Assembly: GCA_013823855.1 (NCBI GenBank)
Contig: PNMW01000054.1
Coordinates: 1-62,040 of the forward strand
Reading direction: 5' to 3'
DNA length: 62,040 nucleotides
Source of the DNA: Lysobacteraceae bacterium
Lineage (GTDB): Bacteria; Pseudomonadota; Gammaproteobacteria; Nevskiales; Nevskiaceae
The notes under the pieces were generated by a model. That model did not search any database, was not told the origin of the DNA, and saw only the letters and a program-made list of their open reading frames with translations. Numbering within the stretch: position 1 is the first letter of the stretch; each line of letters starts with the position of its first letter. This document shows positions 26,964-35,757 of the stretch, piece after piece. Made by a program: the position numbers and the translations under genes.

Positions 26964-27892
26964 GGCGCCGGGACCTGCTGGCGCCAGTGGCGGGCGATGT
27001 CGATCCGCCGCGCGACCCAGACCCGGTCATGGGCCAGCGCGTAGTCGAGGAAGCGCTCCAGCGCCGCGATCCTCGCCGGCCGGCCGATGATCCGGGCATG
27101 CAGGCCGATCGACAGCATCTTCGGCGCGTCGAGGCCGTCGGGATCGCCTTCGGCATAGAGAATGTCGAAAGCGTCCTTCAGGTAGTCGTAGAACTGGGTG
27201 CCGCTGTTGAAGCCCTGGGCGGCGGCGAAGCGCATGTCGTTGCTGTCCAGGGTGTACGGCACGATCAGCTGCGACTGGCGGCCGGACGCGGTGTCGACCG
27301 CCGCCCAGTACGGCAGGTCGTCGGCATAGGAATCGGCGCTGTAGGCGAAACCGCCGTGCTCGGCGATCAGGCGCAAGGTGCTCGGGCTGTCACGGCCGGT
27401 ATACCAGCCGAGCGGCGGCTGGCCGGTGATCTCGCGATGGATCGCCACGGCTTCGGCGATATGGGCACGCTCGGTCGCTTCATCGATGCCCTGGTAGCTG
27501 ATCCAGCGCAGGCCGTGGCAGGCGATCTCGTGGCCCAGCTCGCGATAGGCGGCGACCGCTTCGGGGTGCCGCTGCAGGGCCATCGCCACCGCAAACACGG
27601 TCAGCGGCAGGGCGCGCTTCTCGAAGGCGCGCAGCACCCGCCACAGGCCGGCACGGCTGCCGTACTCGTAGAGCGATTCCATGCTCATGTGGCGCATCGG
27701 AAAGCTCTGCGCGCCGATGATCTCGGACAGGAAGGTTTCCGAGCCGGCGTCGCCGTGCAGCACGCAGTTCTCGCCGCCTTCCTCGTGATTGAGCACGAAC
27801 TGCAGCGCGATCCGGGCGCCGCCCGGCCAGCGCGGATGCGGTGGGCGGCGGCCGTAGCCGATCAGGTCGCGCGGGTAGGGAGCTGCGGTCAT
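26957..27892 (-). CDS. puuE: Allantoinase PuuE (polysaccharide deacetylase-like)
   Basis: A 311-aa protein opening allantoin to allantoate. It is the PuuE type, with a NodB-like barrel, and not the metal amidohydrolase AllB. Signature parts are RDLIGYGRRPPHPRWPGGARIALQFVLNHEEGGENCVLHGD, YEYGSRAGLWRVLRAFEKR, ELGHEIACHGLRWISYQG, GWYTGRDSPSTLRLI and MLSIGLHARIIGRPARI. Length fits the family. Its ATG overlaps the guaD stop by four bases and its end overlaps the uraD-allC fusion. Confidence 0.94.
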   Translation of the reverse strand: MTAAPYPRDLIGYGRRPPHPRWPGGARIALQFVLNHEEGGENCVLHGDAGSETFLSEIIGAQSFPMRHMSMESLYEYGSRAGLWRVLRAFEKRALPLTVFAVAMALQRHPEAVAAYRELGHEIACHGLRWISYQGIDEATERAHIAEAVAIHREITGQPPLGWYTGRDSPSTLRLIAEHGGFAYSADSYADDLPYWAAVDTASGRQSQLIVPYTLDSNDMRFAAAQGFNSGTQFYDYLKDAFDILYAEGDPDGLDAPKMLSIGLHARIIGRPARIAALERFLDYALAHDRVWVARRIDIARHWRQQVPAPC

Positions 27893-29211
27893 CGGGGCAG
27901 ACGGGGCTTGGCCGGTTGGCCGAGGATAAACGTCTCGCGCACCGCCCGGTCATCGCCGAGCGTGATCAGCACCATCAGCTGCTCGGCGATGGTCCGTGCC
28001 GCGCCGCAGCGGCGGGCGATCAGCGGCGTCGCCGCCAGGTCCAGCACCACGAAATCGGCTTCGCGGCCGGAGCGGAAGCTGCCGATGCGATCGTCGAGGC
28101 CGAGGATCCGCGCGCCGCCGAGGGTCGCCAGGTAGAAGGCGCGCAGCGGATGCAGCCGCTGCTGCTGCAGCTGCGCGACCTGGTAGGCGGCGAGCATGGT
28201 CTGCAGCATGCCGAACGACGTGCCGCCGCCGACATCGGTGGCCAGCGCGTAGCGCATGCCGAAGGCGTCGCTGGCGTCCAGATTGAACAGGCCGCTGCCG
28301 AGGAACAGGTTCGAGGTCGGACAGAACGCCGCGGCGGCGCCGGTCGACACCATGCGCCGGCGATCGGCCTCGTCGAAGTGGATGCAGTGCGCGTAGACCG
28401 CCCGCTCGCGCAGCAGGCCGAAGCGCTCGTAGACGTCGAGATAGCTGCGGGCGTCGGGGAACAGCTCGCGGACCCAGGCGATCTCGGCCAGGTTCTCGGC
28501 GACGTGGCTGTGGATCAGGGTGTCGGGAAACTCGGCGGCCAGGCGGCCGGCCGCGATCAGCTGCGGCGCGCTGGAGGTCGCCGCGAAGCGTGGCGTGATC
28601 GCGTAGTGCAGGCGGTCCCGGCGATGCCAGCGTTCGATCAGCGCGCGGCTGTCGTCATCACCCGAGGCAGCGCTGTCGCGCAGGTCGTCCGGGCAGTTGC
28701 GGTCCATCAGCACCTTGCCGCAGACCATCCGCATGCGCCGCTGCGCCGCGACGCCGAAAAAGGCATCGACCGACTGCCGGTGCACGGTGCCGAACACCAG
28801 GGCGCTGGTGGTGCCGTTGCGCAGCAGCTCGTCGATGCAGGCGCTGGCGACGCTGCCGGCGTGCCCGGCGTCGTCGAAGCGCGCCTCGGCCGGAAACACG
28901 TAGTCCTCGAGCCAGTCCAGCAGCTGCCGGCCGCTGGAGCCGATGACCTCGGTCTGCGGGTAGTGGACGTGGCTGTCGACGAAGCCGGGAACCATCAGGC
29001 CGTCGCGGTGCTCGGTGACCGGCACGCTGTCCGGCAAGGTGGCCAGCAGCGCTGCCGCTGGCCCGCAGGCGACGATCCGGCCGCTGGCGATCACCAGCAG
29101 GCCGTCGGAGAAGTATTCGTAGGCGCCGGGGTCGCTGCCGTCGCCGGGATCGTGCAGGAAATGCAGCAGCGCGCCGCGATGCACGGCAACACTGGTGTTG
29201 CGGCTGCTCAC
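27889..29211 (-). CDS. guaD: Guanine deaminase
   Basis: A 440-aa zinc amidohydrolase converting guanine to xanthine. The Zn ligands are PGFVDSHVHYPQTEVIGSSG (His81, His83), HSHVAENLAEI and HCIHFD, plus the metal Asp in ATDVGGGTSFG. The N-terminal YEYFSDGLLVIASGRI is typical of GuaD. The GTG start at 29211 overlaps the puuD stop, so translation is coupled. Its place between urate oxidation and allantoin genes feeds guanine into the xanthine dehydrogenase step. Confidence 0.95.
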   Translation of the reverse strand: MSSRNTSVAVHRGALLHFLHDPGDGSDPGAYEYFSDGLLVIASGRIVACGPAAALLATLPDSVPVTEHRDGLMVPGFVDSHVHYPQTEVIGSSGRQLLDWLEDYVFPAEARFDDAGHAGSVASACIDELLRNGTTSALVFGTVHRQSVDAFFGVAAQRRMRMVCGKVLMDRNCPDDLRDSAASGDDDSRALIERWHRRDRLHYAITPRFAATSSAPQLIAAGRLAAEFPDTLIHSHVAENLAEIAWVRELFPDARSYLDVYERFGLLRERAVYAHCIHFDEADRRRMVSTGAAAAFCPTSNLFLGSGLFNLDASDAFGMRYALATDVGGGTSFGMLQTMLAAYQVAQLQQQRLHPLRAFYLATLGGARILGLDDRIGSFRSGREADFVVLDLAATPLIARRCGAARTIAEQLMVLITLGDDRAVRETFILGQPAKPRLPR

Positions 29212-30392
29212 GGCGCGCGCGCCCAGCGCAGCAGTTCGGCGCGCTCGTCGTCGCCGAGGCCGGTCAGGTTGCCGGGCGGCATGGCGCCGGACTGCACCTG
29301 GACGGCGATCGCCGCCCGCCGGGCCTCGATGCGGGCAGGGCTGTCGAAGAGCACGCCTTTCGGCGCGGCCGCCAGTCCCGGAAAGCTGGGCCGCTCGGCA
29401 TGGCAGCTGGTGCAGCGGGCGGCGACGATGGCCTGCGCCCGCGCCATGCCGACCGGGCCGCCGCCGACCGCCGGCGGCTGCAGCAGGGCCGCAGTCACGG
29501 CGATCAGCAGCAGACCGGTGATCAGGGTCAGCGGCGAAGTCCTGCCGGCCCGTTCGCGGGCCCGGTGGCGCAGCACGAACCAGTGGCGGATGGCGGCGCC
29601 GGCGGCCGCCAGCAGCACCAGCGCCAGCGCGTTGCGCGGGGCATTGCTGACGCCGGCGTAGTGGTTGCTGATCATGGTCAGCAGCACCGGCAGCGTGAAA
29701 TAGGTGTTGTGCACCGAGCGCTGCTTGCCGCGCTGGGCATCGCGCGGATCCGGCGCCTGACCGGCGGCGATCGCCGCGACCATCCGCCGCTGCCCCGGAA
29801 TGATCACCATCGCGACATTGGCGACCATCATGGTGCCGAGCATCGCGCCGAACAGGATGAACGCGCCGCGGCCGCTGAACAGCCAGCACAGCGCGAATGC
29901 CGCTTGCGCCAGCAGCAAGGCCAGCACTGCCTGGAGCATCCAGCCCGCTTTCGCCAGCGGCGAGCGGCACAGGCCGTCGTAGACGATCCAGCCGCCGACG
30001 ATGAAGCCGAGCGCCACCGCGACGCCGGCGTAGCCGGCCGGTGCGGCGCGCGCCGGGTCGAGCAGGTTCAGCGCCGGATTCAGGAAATAGACCAGCACCA
30101 GCATCGCGAAGCCGCTCAGCCAGGTGCTGTAGGCCTCCCAGTAGAACCAGTGCAGGTGACCGGGCATCTGCGGCGGCCCGAGGCGGTATTTCTGCGGGTT
30201 GTAGAAGCCGCCGCCGTGCACCGCCCACAGCTCGCCGGCGACGCCCTTGGCTTTCAGCGCCTCGTCGTCGGGCGCGTCGAGGTGGTTGTCGAGCCAGACG
30301 AAGTAGAAGCTGGCGCCGATCCAGGCGATGCCGACGATCAGGTGGGCCCAGCGGGTCAGCAGGCTCAGCCAGTCCAGCCAGTAGGCGCTCAT
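29208..30392 (-). CDS. puuD: Membrane-bound urate oxidase with C-terminal cytochrome c domain
   Basis: A 394-aa protein. The N-terminal ~300 residues form a multi-spanning urate hydroxylase domain: WAHLIVGIAWIGASFYFVWLDNHLD, VHGGGFYNPQKYRLGP, HLHWFYWEAYSTWLSGFAMLVLVYFLN and NTYFTLPVLLTMISNHYA. A final membrane helix is followed by a cytochrome c domain with AARCTSCHAERP (about 325-335) and distal Met in GAMPPGN. The enzyme oxidises urate to 5-hydroxyisourate and passes electrons to the respiratory chain, without making H2O2. The ATG at 30392 overlaps the xdhC stop. Confidence 0.94.
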   Translation of the reverse strand: MSAYWLDWLSLLTRWAHLIVGIAWIGASFYFVWLDNHLDAPDDEALKAKGVAGELWAVHGGGFYNPQKYRLGPPQMPGHLHWFYWEAYSTWLSGFAMLVLVYFLNPALNLLDPARAAPAGYAGVAVALGFIVGGWIVYDGLCRSPLAKAGWMLQAVLALLLAQAAFALCWLFSGRGAFILFGAMLGTMMVANVAMVIIPGQRRMVAAIAAGQAPDPRDAQRGKQRSVHNTYFTLPVLLTMISNHYAGVSNAPRNALALVLLAAAGAAIRHWFVLRHRARERAGRTSPLTLITGLLLIAVTAALLQPPAVGGGPVGMARAQAIVAARCTSCHAERPSFPGLAAAPKGVLFDSPARIEARRAAIAVQVQSGAMPPGNLTGLGDDERAELLRWARAP

Positions 30393-31486
30393 GTCGAGGC
30401 CCTGGCGGCAATGCGGCGAGTGCCGCAGCCGGCGCAGCCCTGCGGCTGCCCGATCTGGCAGCCATCGTCGGCCGGCAACGGCGGCGCTGCCGCCGCCGCG
30501 AGCTGCTGCAGCAGTTGCGCGGCGACGCTGACCGCGATCGCGGCCGGCAGCTTGCTGGTGATGCCGGCCAGGCCGACCGGGCAGGCGATGGCGCTGGCGT
30601 CGAGCCCGTCGCGGGCCAGCCGCGAGCGGAAGCGTGCGGCTTTCGAGGCCGAGCCGATCATGCCGATGAAGGCGGCATCGCCGCGCCGCAGCAGCGCCTG
30701 GCACAGCGCGTAATCGATCTGGTGGTCATGGGTCATCAGCAGGAAACGGCAGCCGACCGGCGCCTCGGCGACGGTGGCGACCGGATCGGCGGCGACGCAG
30801 ACCTCGATCGCGGCGGCGATCCCGGCCGGAAAGATCTCCGGCCGCGAATCGATCCAGCGCAGCCGGAACGGCAGGCCGGCGACGATCGGCGCCAGCGCCT
30901 GGCCGACGTGGCCGGCGCCGAACAGCCACAGCGGCGCGCGCGGGAGGTCGAGCGGCTGCAGCAGCCGCGCGCTGCCGTCGCGGTCGTCGGTGACGAAGTG
31001 CAGGCGCTGGTCGTCGCCGGCCGGCTGCAGGCGGTGCTGCAGGCGGCCGTTGCCGTCGAGACGGCTGTCGAGCAAGGTCGGCTGGCCGTGCCGGACGGCG
31101 GCGGCAGCGGCCTGCAGCAGCGGCCGGTCGGCGGCGGTCCAGCGTTCGATCCACAGATCGACGACGCCGCCGCAGCACTGCGCCAGCTCCAGCCCGAGCC
31201 GATGGCGCAGCACCTCGCCATCGATGCCGCGCACCGCCAGCAGCGCCCGGGCGGCGAGCGTCGCGTCCCATTCCAGATAGCCGCCGCCGATGCTGCCGAG
31301 GCTGCGGTCGGCGGTGACCAGCATCGAGCTGCCGGCGTCGCGCGGCGCCGAGCCGCGCAGCGAGGCCAGCACCACCCGGACCACCACGGCATGGTGATCG
31401 AGCAGGTCGAGCAAGGTCTGCGGCCAGCGCCGGCCGAGGTCAGGCTCGCTCGGCAACGGCAGTTCGAGGCGACGCAGCTGGTTCAT
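30389..31486 (-). CDS. xdhC: Xanthine dehydrogenase accessory protein XdhC
   Basis: A 365-aa XdhC/CoxI family maturation factor, which inserts sulfurated molybdenum cofactor into XdhB. Family parts are VLASLRGSAPRDAGSSMLV, SIGGGYLEWDA, LGLELAQCCGGVVDLWIE, a Rossmann part LWLFGAGHVGQALAPI, and HDHQIDYALCQALLRRGDAAFIGMIGSASKAARFRSRL. The C-terminus ends with an unusual cysteine cluster (DDGCQIGQPQGCAGCG) that could bind metal. Overlaps xdhB and puuD. Confidence 0.95.
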   Translation of the reverse strand: MNQLRRLELPLPSEPDLGRRWPQTLLDLLDHHAVVVRVVLASLRGSAPRDAGSSMLVTADRSLGSIGGGYLEWDATLAARALLAVRGIDGEVLRHRLGLELAQCCGGVVDLWIERWTAADRPLLQAAAAAVRHGQPTLLDSRLDGNGRLQHRLQPAGDDQRLHFVTDDRDGSARLLQPLDLPRAPLWLFGAGHVGQALAPIVAGLPFRLRWIDSRPEIFPAGIAAAIEVCVAADPVATVAEAPVGCRFLLMTHDHQIDYALCQALLRRGDAAFIGMIGSASKAARFRSRLARDGLDASAIACPVGLAGITSKLPAAIAVSVAAQLLQQLAAAAAPPLPADDGCQIGQPQGCAGCGTRRIAARAST

Positions 31487-33810
31487 GGCCAGGCCTCGCC
31501 GCGGATCGCGGAGATCGCGCGCAGCACCGTTTCCGGTGTCGCCGGTGCCGGCAGCAGCGGCAGCCGGCCGCCGTCGCCGCAGGCGGCCACGGCATCGCGG
31601 ATCGCATGAAGCGCCGAGAACGCCAGCATCAGCGGCGGCTCGCCGACCGCCTTCGAGCGGTGGATGCTGTCTTCGCGATTCGGTTCCAGGGCCAGCAGCG
31701 CGACCTGGGCCTTGGCCGGCCAGTCGCGGGCGGTCGGGATCTTGTAGGTCGACGGCGCATGCGTCTTCAGATGGCCGTCGCGGCTGAAGAACAGCTCCTC
31801 GGTGGTCAGCCAGCCGTAGCCCTGCAGGTAGCCACCCTCGATCTGGCCGCGGTCCAGCGCCGGATTCAGGGAATTGCCGGCGTCGTGCAGCACGTCGACG
31901 CGCAGCAGCCGGGTTTCGCCGGTCAGCGTATCGACCGCGACCTCCGACACCGACGCGCCGTAGCCGAAGTAGAAGAACGGCCGGCCGGTGAAGCGGCTGC
32001 GGTCCCAATGGATCTTCGGCGTGCGGTAGTAGCCGGTGGCCGACAGCTGCACGCGCGCCAGATAGGCCTGCCGGACCACCTCGGCAAAGCTGAAGCTGCG
32101 CTCGCCGGCCTGCACCTGGCCGCCGACGAAGCGGATCTGCCCGGCGGTGACGCCGCAGCTGCTGCCGAGATGCGCGACCAGCCGCGCCCGAATCGTTCGG
32201 GCGGCGGCCTGCGCGGCCTTGCCGTTCAGGTCCGAACCGCTGGAGGCGGCGGTCGCCGAGGTGTTCGGCACCTTGGCGGTATCGGTGGCCGTCACCCGCA
32301 CCGCGCTGGCCGGCAGGCCGAGTTCCTGCGCGACGATCTGGATGATCTTGGTATGCAGGCCCTGGCCCATCTCGGTGCCGCCGTGGTGGATCGCCACACT
32401 GCCGTCCTTGTAGACCTGCAGCAGCGCGCCGGCCTGGTTGTAGAAGGTGGCGTTGAAGGAAATCCCGAACTTGACCGGCGTCAGCGCGATGCCGCGCTTG
32501 ACGACCGGGTTGGCCGCGTTCCAGGCGGCGATCTCGCGCCGCCGCGCCCGGTAGCCGCTGCTGGCTTCGAGCTGGTCGGTCAGGGTGTCGAGCACGTTGT
32601 CCTCCACCGTCTGCCCGTACGGCGTGACGTTGCGGACATGCAGGCCGTAGTAGTTGCGGCGGCGGACGGCGAGCGGATCGAGCTTCAGCGTCCGCGCGAT
32701 GTCGTCGATCACCTGCTCGATCACCAGCATGCCCTGCGGGCCGCCGAAGCCGCGGAACGCGGTGTTCGACACGGTGTGGGTGCGGCAGCGGTGCGAGACG
32801 ATCTCGACGTGTTCGAGGAAATAGGCATTGTCGACGTGGCAGACGGCGCGGTCGTTGACCGGGCCGCTCAGGTCCGCCGAATGGCCGCAGCGCGAGGCCA
32901 GCATCACCTTCAGCGCGCTGATCCGGCCGCTGTCGTCGAAGCCCACTTCATAGTCGGCGAGGAAGTCGTGGCGCTTGCCGGTGATCAGCATGTCGGCGTC
33001 GCGATCGAGCCGGAGCTTGACCGGCCGGCCGGTCTTCACCGCCAGCAGCGACGCCGCCGCCGCCAGCAGGGCCGGCTGGCTTTCCTTGCCGCCGAAACCG
33101 CCGCCCATGCGCCGGCATTGCACCGTGATGTCCTGCATCGGCCGGGCCAGCACCTCGCTGACCACGTGCTGGACCTCGGTCGGGTGCTGGGTCGAGCAAT
33201 GGACCAGCAGCTGGCCGTCCTCGCCGGGAATCGCGACCGCGATCTGGCCTTCGAGATACAGGTGATCCTGACCGCCACAGACCATGGTGCCGCTGAGCCG
33301 ATGCGCGGAACCGGCCAGTGCGCGATCGGGCTCGCCGCGGCGCAAGGTCTGGCTCGGGATCACGTAGCTGTCGGCGGCCAGCGCTGCGCGGATGTCGAGG
33401 ATCGCCGGCAGGGTTTCGATGTCGGCCCGGAAGCGCCTTGCCGCACGGCTGGCGGCGCGATGGCTGGTTGCGGCAACCGCGAACAGCGGCTGGCCGGCGT
33501 GGCTCAGCAGCGGGCCGGCGAACACCGGGTCGTCGGCGACGATGCCGCCATAGTTGTTGTGGCCGGGAATGTCGGCTGCGGTGGCGATGGCGACGACCCC
33601 TTCGCTGGCCAGTACCGCGGCCAGATCGAGCGCGCGCAGCTGGCCGTGCGCCACCGGGCTCAGGCCGAACGCGGCGTGCAGGGTGTTGGCCGGCAGCGGC
33701 AGGTCGTCGACATAGATCGCCCGGCCGCTGACGTGCAGGTGCGCCGCTTCGTGGCGCAGCGGCGTGCCGACCGCGCCGTCGACCAGCGGCTTCGCGACCG
33801 CGCCGCCCAT
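31483..33810 (-). CDS. xdhB: Xanthine dehydrogenase molybdopterin-binding subunit
   Basis: A 775-aa large subunit. MPT contacts are RMGGGFGGKESQPALLAA (about residue 230) and SNTAFRGFGGPQGM. The FNATFYNQAGALLQVYKDGSVAIHHGGTEMGQGLHTK stretch and the catalytic Glu in KAVGEPPLMLAFSALHAIRDAV near the C-terminus match xanthine dehydrogenases. It hydroxylates hypoxanthine/xanthine to urate. A TGATG junction links it to xdhA, and it overlaps xdhC. Confidence 0.96.
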   Translation of the reverse strand: MGGAVAKPLVDGAVGTPLRHEAAHLHVSGRAIYVDDLPLPANTLHAAFGLSPVAHGQLRALDLAAVLASEGVVAIATAADIPGHNNYGGIVADDPVFAGPLLSHAGQPLFAVAATSHRAASRAARRFRADIETLPAILDIRAALAADSYVIPSQTLRRGEPDRALAGSAHRLSGTMVCGGQDHLYLEGQIAVAIPGEDGQLLVHCSTQHPTEVQHVVSEVLARPMQDITVQCRRMGGGFGGKESQPALLAAAASLLAVKTGRPVKLRLDRDADMLITGKRHDFLADYEVGFDDSGRISALKVMLASRCGHSADLSGPVNDRAVCHVDNAYFLEHVEIVSHRCRTHTVSNTAFRGFGGPQGMLVIEQVIDDIARTLKLDPLAVRRRNYYGLHVRNVTPYGQTVEDNVLDTLTDQLEASSGYRARRREIAAWNAANPVVKRGIALTPVKFGISFNATFYNQAGALLQVYKDGSVAIHHGGTEMGQGLHTKIIQIVAQELGLPASAVRVTATDTAKVPNTSATAASSGSDLNGKAAQAAARTIRARLVAHLGSSCGVTAGQIRFVGGQVQAGERSFSFAEVVRQAYLARVQLSATGYYRTPKIHWDRSRFTGRPFFYFGYGASVSEVAVDTLTGETRLLRVDVLHDAGNSLNPALDRGQIEGGYLQGYGWLTTEELFFSRDGHLKTHAPSTYKIPTARDWPAKAQVALLALEPNREDSIHRSKAVGEPPLMLAFSALHAIRDAVAACGDGGRLPLLPAPATPETVLRAISAIRGEAWP

Positions 33811-35273
33811 CAGCCGCTCACCTGCTCGATGCGCAGCCGCACCGGTTGCGCTGCATGTTCGAGCCGGAAGCGCTCCAGCAGGCGGGCCGCGCTCAGGCGG
33901 CGGTAGGCGGCGCTGCCGCGCAGATCGTCGAGCGGCTGGAAATCCTGCGCCAGCGCTGCGGCGGCACGGGCAAAGACGTCAGCGGTCCACGGCTGGCCGA
34001 GCAGCGCGGCCTCGGCATGGCGTGCCCGCGCCGGCACCGCCGCCACGCCACCGAAGCCGATGCGCGCGCTCGCGATGCGTTCGCCCGCCATCGTCACCGC
34101 CAGGCCGGCGCAGACCGCCGAGATGTCCTGATCGGCACGCTTCGACAGCTTGTAGGCCGCCAGCCGCAGGCCGGACACCGCGCGCGGCACCTGCACCGAG
34201 GCGATGAACTCGCCGGCGGCCAGATCCTTCTTCTGGTAGCCGAGGTAGAGGTTTTCCAGCGGCATCGTTCGCGTCGCCGAACCACAGCGCAGATGCACCT
34301 CGGCGCCGAGCGCGATCAGCGCCGGCATCGCATCGCCGATCGGCGAGCCGTTGCCGAGATTGCCGCACAGGGTGCCGCTGTTGTTGACCAGCGTCGATGC
34401 GAAGCGCCGCGCCAGATCGGCCAGTGGCGGATGCTCGGCGACCAGCGCCGCCCAGGCCTCGGCCAAGGTCACCGCCGCGCCGATCACCAGGGTGTCGCCG
34501 CGGTACTCGATCCGCTGCAGCTCGGCGATGTCGCCGAGGTAGAGGATCGAGGCGAATGCGCGATCCTGCTTGGTGACCCACAGGCCGACATCGGTGCCGC
34601 CGGCGAGCAGCTGTGCCCCCGGATCGGCGGCATAGGCGTCGGCCAAGGCTTCGAGCGTGCGCGGTGCCGCGTAGCCGGGCAGGGTCAGTGCCGCGTCGCG
34701 CTGGATCGCGACCAGCGCCGCGAGCCTTGGCGGTGATGCCGCATCGGCCCGCGACCACGGACCCTGGTCCGGATAGTCCTTGAGCGCCAGCGCGGCATCG
34801 ACGATCGGCCGGTAGCCGGTGCAGCGGCAGAGGTTGCCGGACAGGGCGTCGAGCACCTGGTCGCGGCTCGGCGCCGGGTTCGCCAGATACTGCGCGTACA
34901 GCGCCATCACGAAACCCGGCGTGCAATAGCCGCACTGCGAGGCGTGGTGATCGACCAGCGCCTGCTGTACCGGATGCAGCGGGCCCGATGACGGCGACAG
35001 GCTTTCCACCGTCAGCAGCTCGCAGCCGTCGAGCGTCGCCACGAAGCGGATGCAGCTGTTGATCGCGCGGCGCTCGATGCGGCCGTCGCGCAGCCGGCCG
35101 ATCACCACGGTGCAGGCGCCACAGTCGCCCTCGTTGCAGCCCTCCTTGGTGCCGCAGCGACCGCGGTGCTCGCGCAGCCATTCGAGCACCGTGGTGGTCG
35201 GCGGCAGATCGCGCAGCGCGATGACCTCGCCATCGAGCAGGAAGCGGATCGCCGGGCTGGCGTCGGTGCCCAT
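33810..35273 (-). CDS. xdhA: Xanthine dehydrogenase small subunit (2Fe-2S and FAD domains)
   Basis: A 487-aa subunit. Residues 1-165 hold two [2Fe-2S] clusters: CGTKEGCNEGDCGAC (about 40-54) and CGYCTPGF...CRCTGYRPI. Residues about 190-480 are the FAD domain with LLAGGTDVGLWVTKQ, NLGNGSPIGDAMPALIALGAEV and FGGVAAVPARA. Electrons from the molybdenum site pass through these clusters to FAD. The start at 35273 forms a TGATG junction with uraH, and the stop forms another with xdhB. Confidence 0.96.
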   Translation of the reverse strand: MGTDASPAIRFLLDGEVIALRDLPPTTTVLEWLREHRGRCGTKEGCNEGDCGACTVVIGRLRDGRIERRAINSCIRFVATLDGCELLTVESLSPSSGPLHPVQQALVDHHASQCGYCTPGFVMALYAQYLANPAPSRDQVLDALSGNLCRCTGYRPIVDAALALKDYPDQGPWSRADAASPPRLAALVAIQRDAALTLPGYAAPRTLEALADAYAADPGAQLLAGGTDVGLWVTKQDRAFASILYLGDIAELQRIEYRGDTLVIGAAVTLAEAWAALVAEHPPLADLARRFASTLVNNSGTLCGNLGNGSPIGDAMPALIALGAEVHLRCGSATRTMPLENLYLGYQKKDLAAGEFIASVQVPRAVSGLRLAAYKLSKRADQDISAVCAGLAVTMAGERIASARIGFGGVAAVPARARHAEAALLGQPWTADVFARAAAALAQDFQPLDDLRGSAAYRRLSAARLLERFRLEHAAQPVRLRIEQVSG

Positions 35274-35626
35274 CAGCTGCCGCGATAGGTGGCGTAGCTC
35301 CACGGCGACAGCAGCAGCGGCACGTGGTACTTCGCGGCCGCGTCGGCGATGCCGAAACGGATGCTGACGACGTCGAGGAACGGCGGATCGGGCAGGGCGA
35401 TGCCGCGTGCCGTGAAGTAGGCCGACACCTCGAAACTCAGCTCGTAGAGGCCGCAGACGAAGGCCGGGCCATCGAGCAGCGGCGTGTCGACCCGGCCATC
35501 GGCGTTGGTGAGGAAATCGACGATCCGCTCGCGGCGCCCGGCGCTGCAGCGCCACAGCGTGCCGCGCAGGCCCGCTGCCGGCAGGCCGGCGGCGGTGTCG
35601 AGCACGTGGGTGGTCAGTCGGGACAT
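35273..35626 (-). CDS. uraH: 5-Hydroxyisourate hydrolase (transthyretin-like)
   Basis: A 117-aa transthyretin-like protein. The N-terminus MSRLTTHVLDTAAGLPAAGL holds the catalytic His of the TTHVLD motif. The C-terminus SPWSYATYRGS is the family hallmark (YRGS). FLDVVSIRFGIADAAAKYHVPLLLSPW is also standard. It hydrolyses 5-hydroxyisourate to OHCU, the step between PuuD and UraD. It is the first gene of the nine-gene purine operon, 131 bp after the old yellow enzyme gene. Confidence 0.95.
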   Translation of the reverse strand: MSRLTTHVLDTAAGLPAAGLRGTLWRCSAGRRERIVDFLTNADGRVDTPLLDGPAFVCGLYELSFEVSAYFTARGIALPDPPFLDVVSIRFGIADAAAKYHVPLLLSPWSYATYRGS

Positions 35627-35644
35627 GGCGTCATGATGCCGGGT

Positions 35645-35664
35645 TGGCTGTGATCCATCAGCCA
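35645..35664. promoter_or_regulatory. Dyad upstream of uraH (candidate operator)
   Basis: TGGCTG (35645-35650) and CAGCCA (35659-35664) are inverted with an 8-nt centre, 19-38 nt before the uraH start. No -10/-35 pair was recognised on the minus strand here. A repressor site is a guess from position only. A separate 16-bp palindrome, GCCGCGTCGACGCGGC at 35732-35747, lies just after the preceding gene and may act in termination. Confidence 0.25.
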
Positions 35665-35757
35665 CGGCAGCGGTGCCGTCGCTCCCGCTGCCGAACGGCG
35701 CAGCGGTCACGGCGGTTCAAGCAACGTCCATGCCGCGTCGACGCGGCGGGACCGGCC

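Noticed and set aside
31606..33906. 766-codon plus-strand frame opposite xdhB
   Set aside because: Composition-driven antisense frame; xdhB is unambiguous on the other strand.
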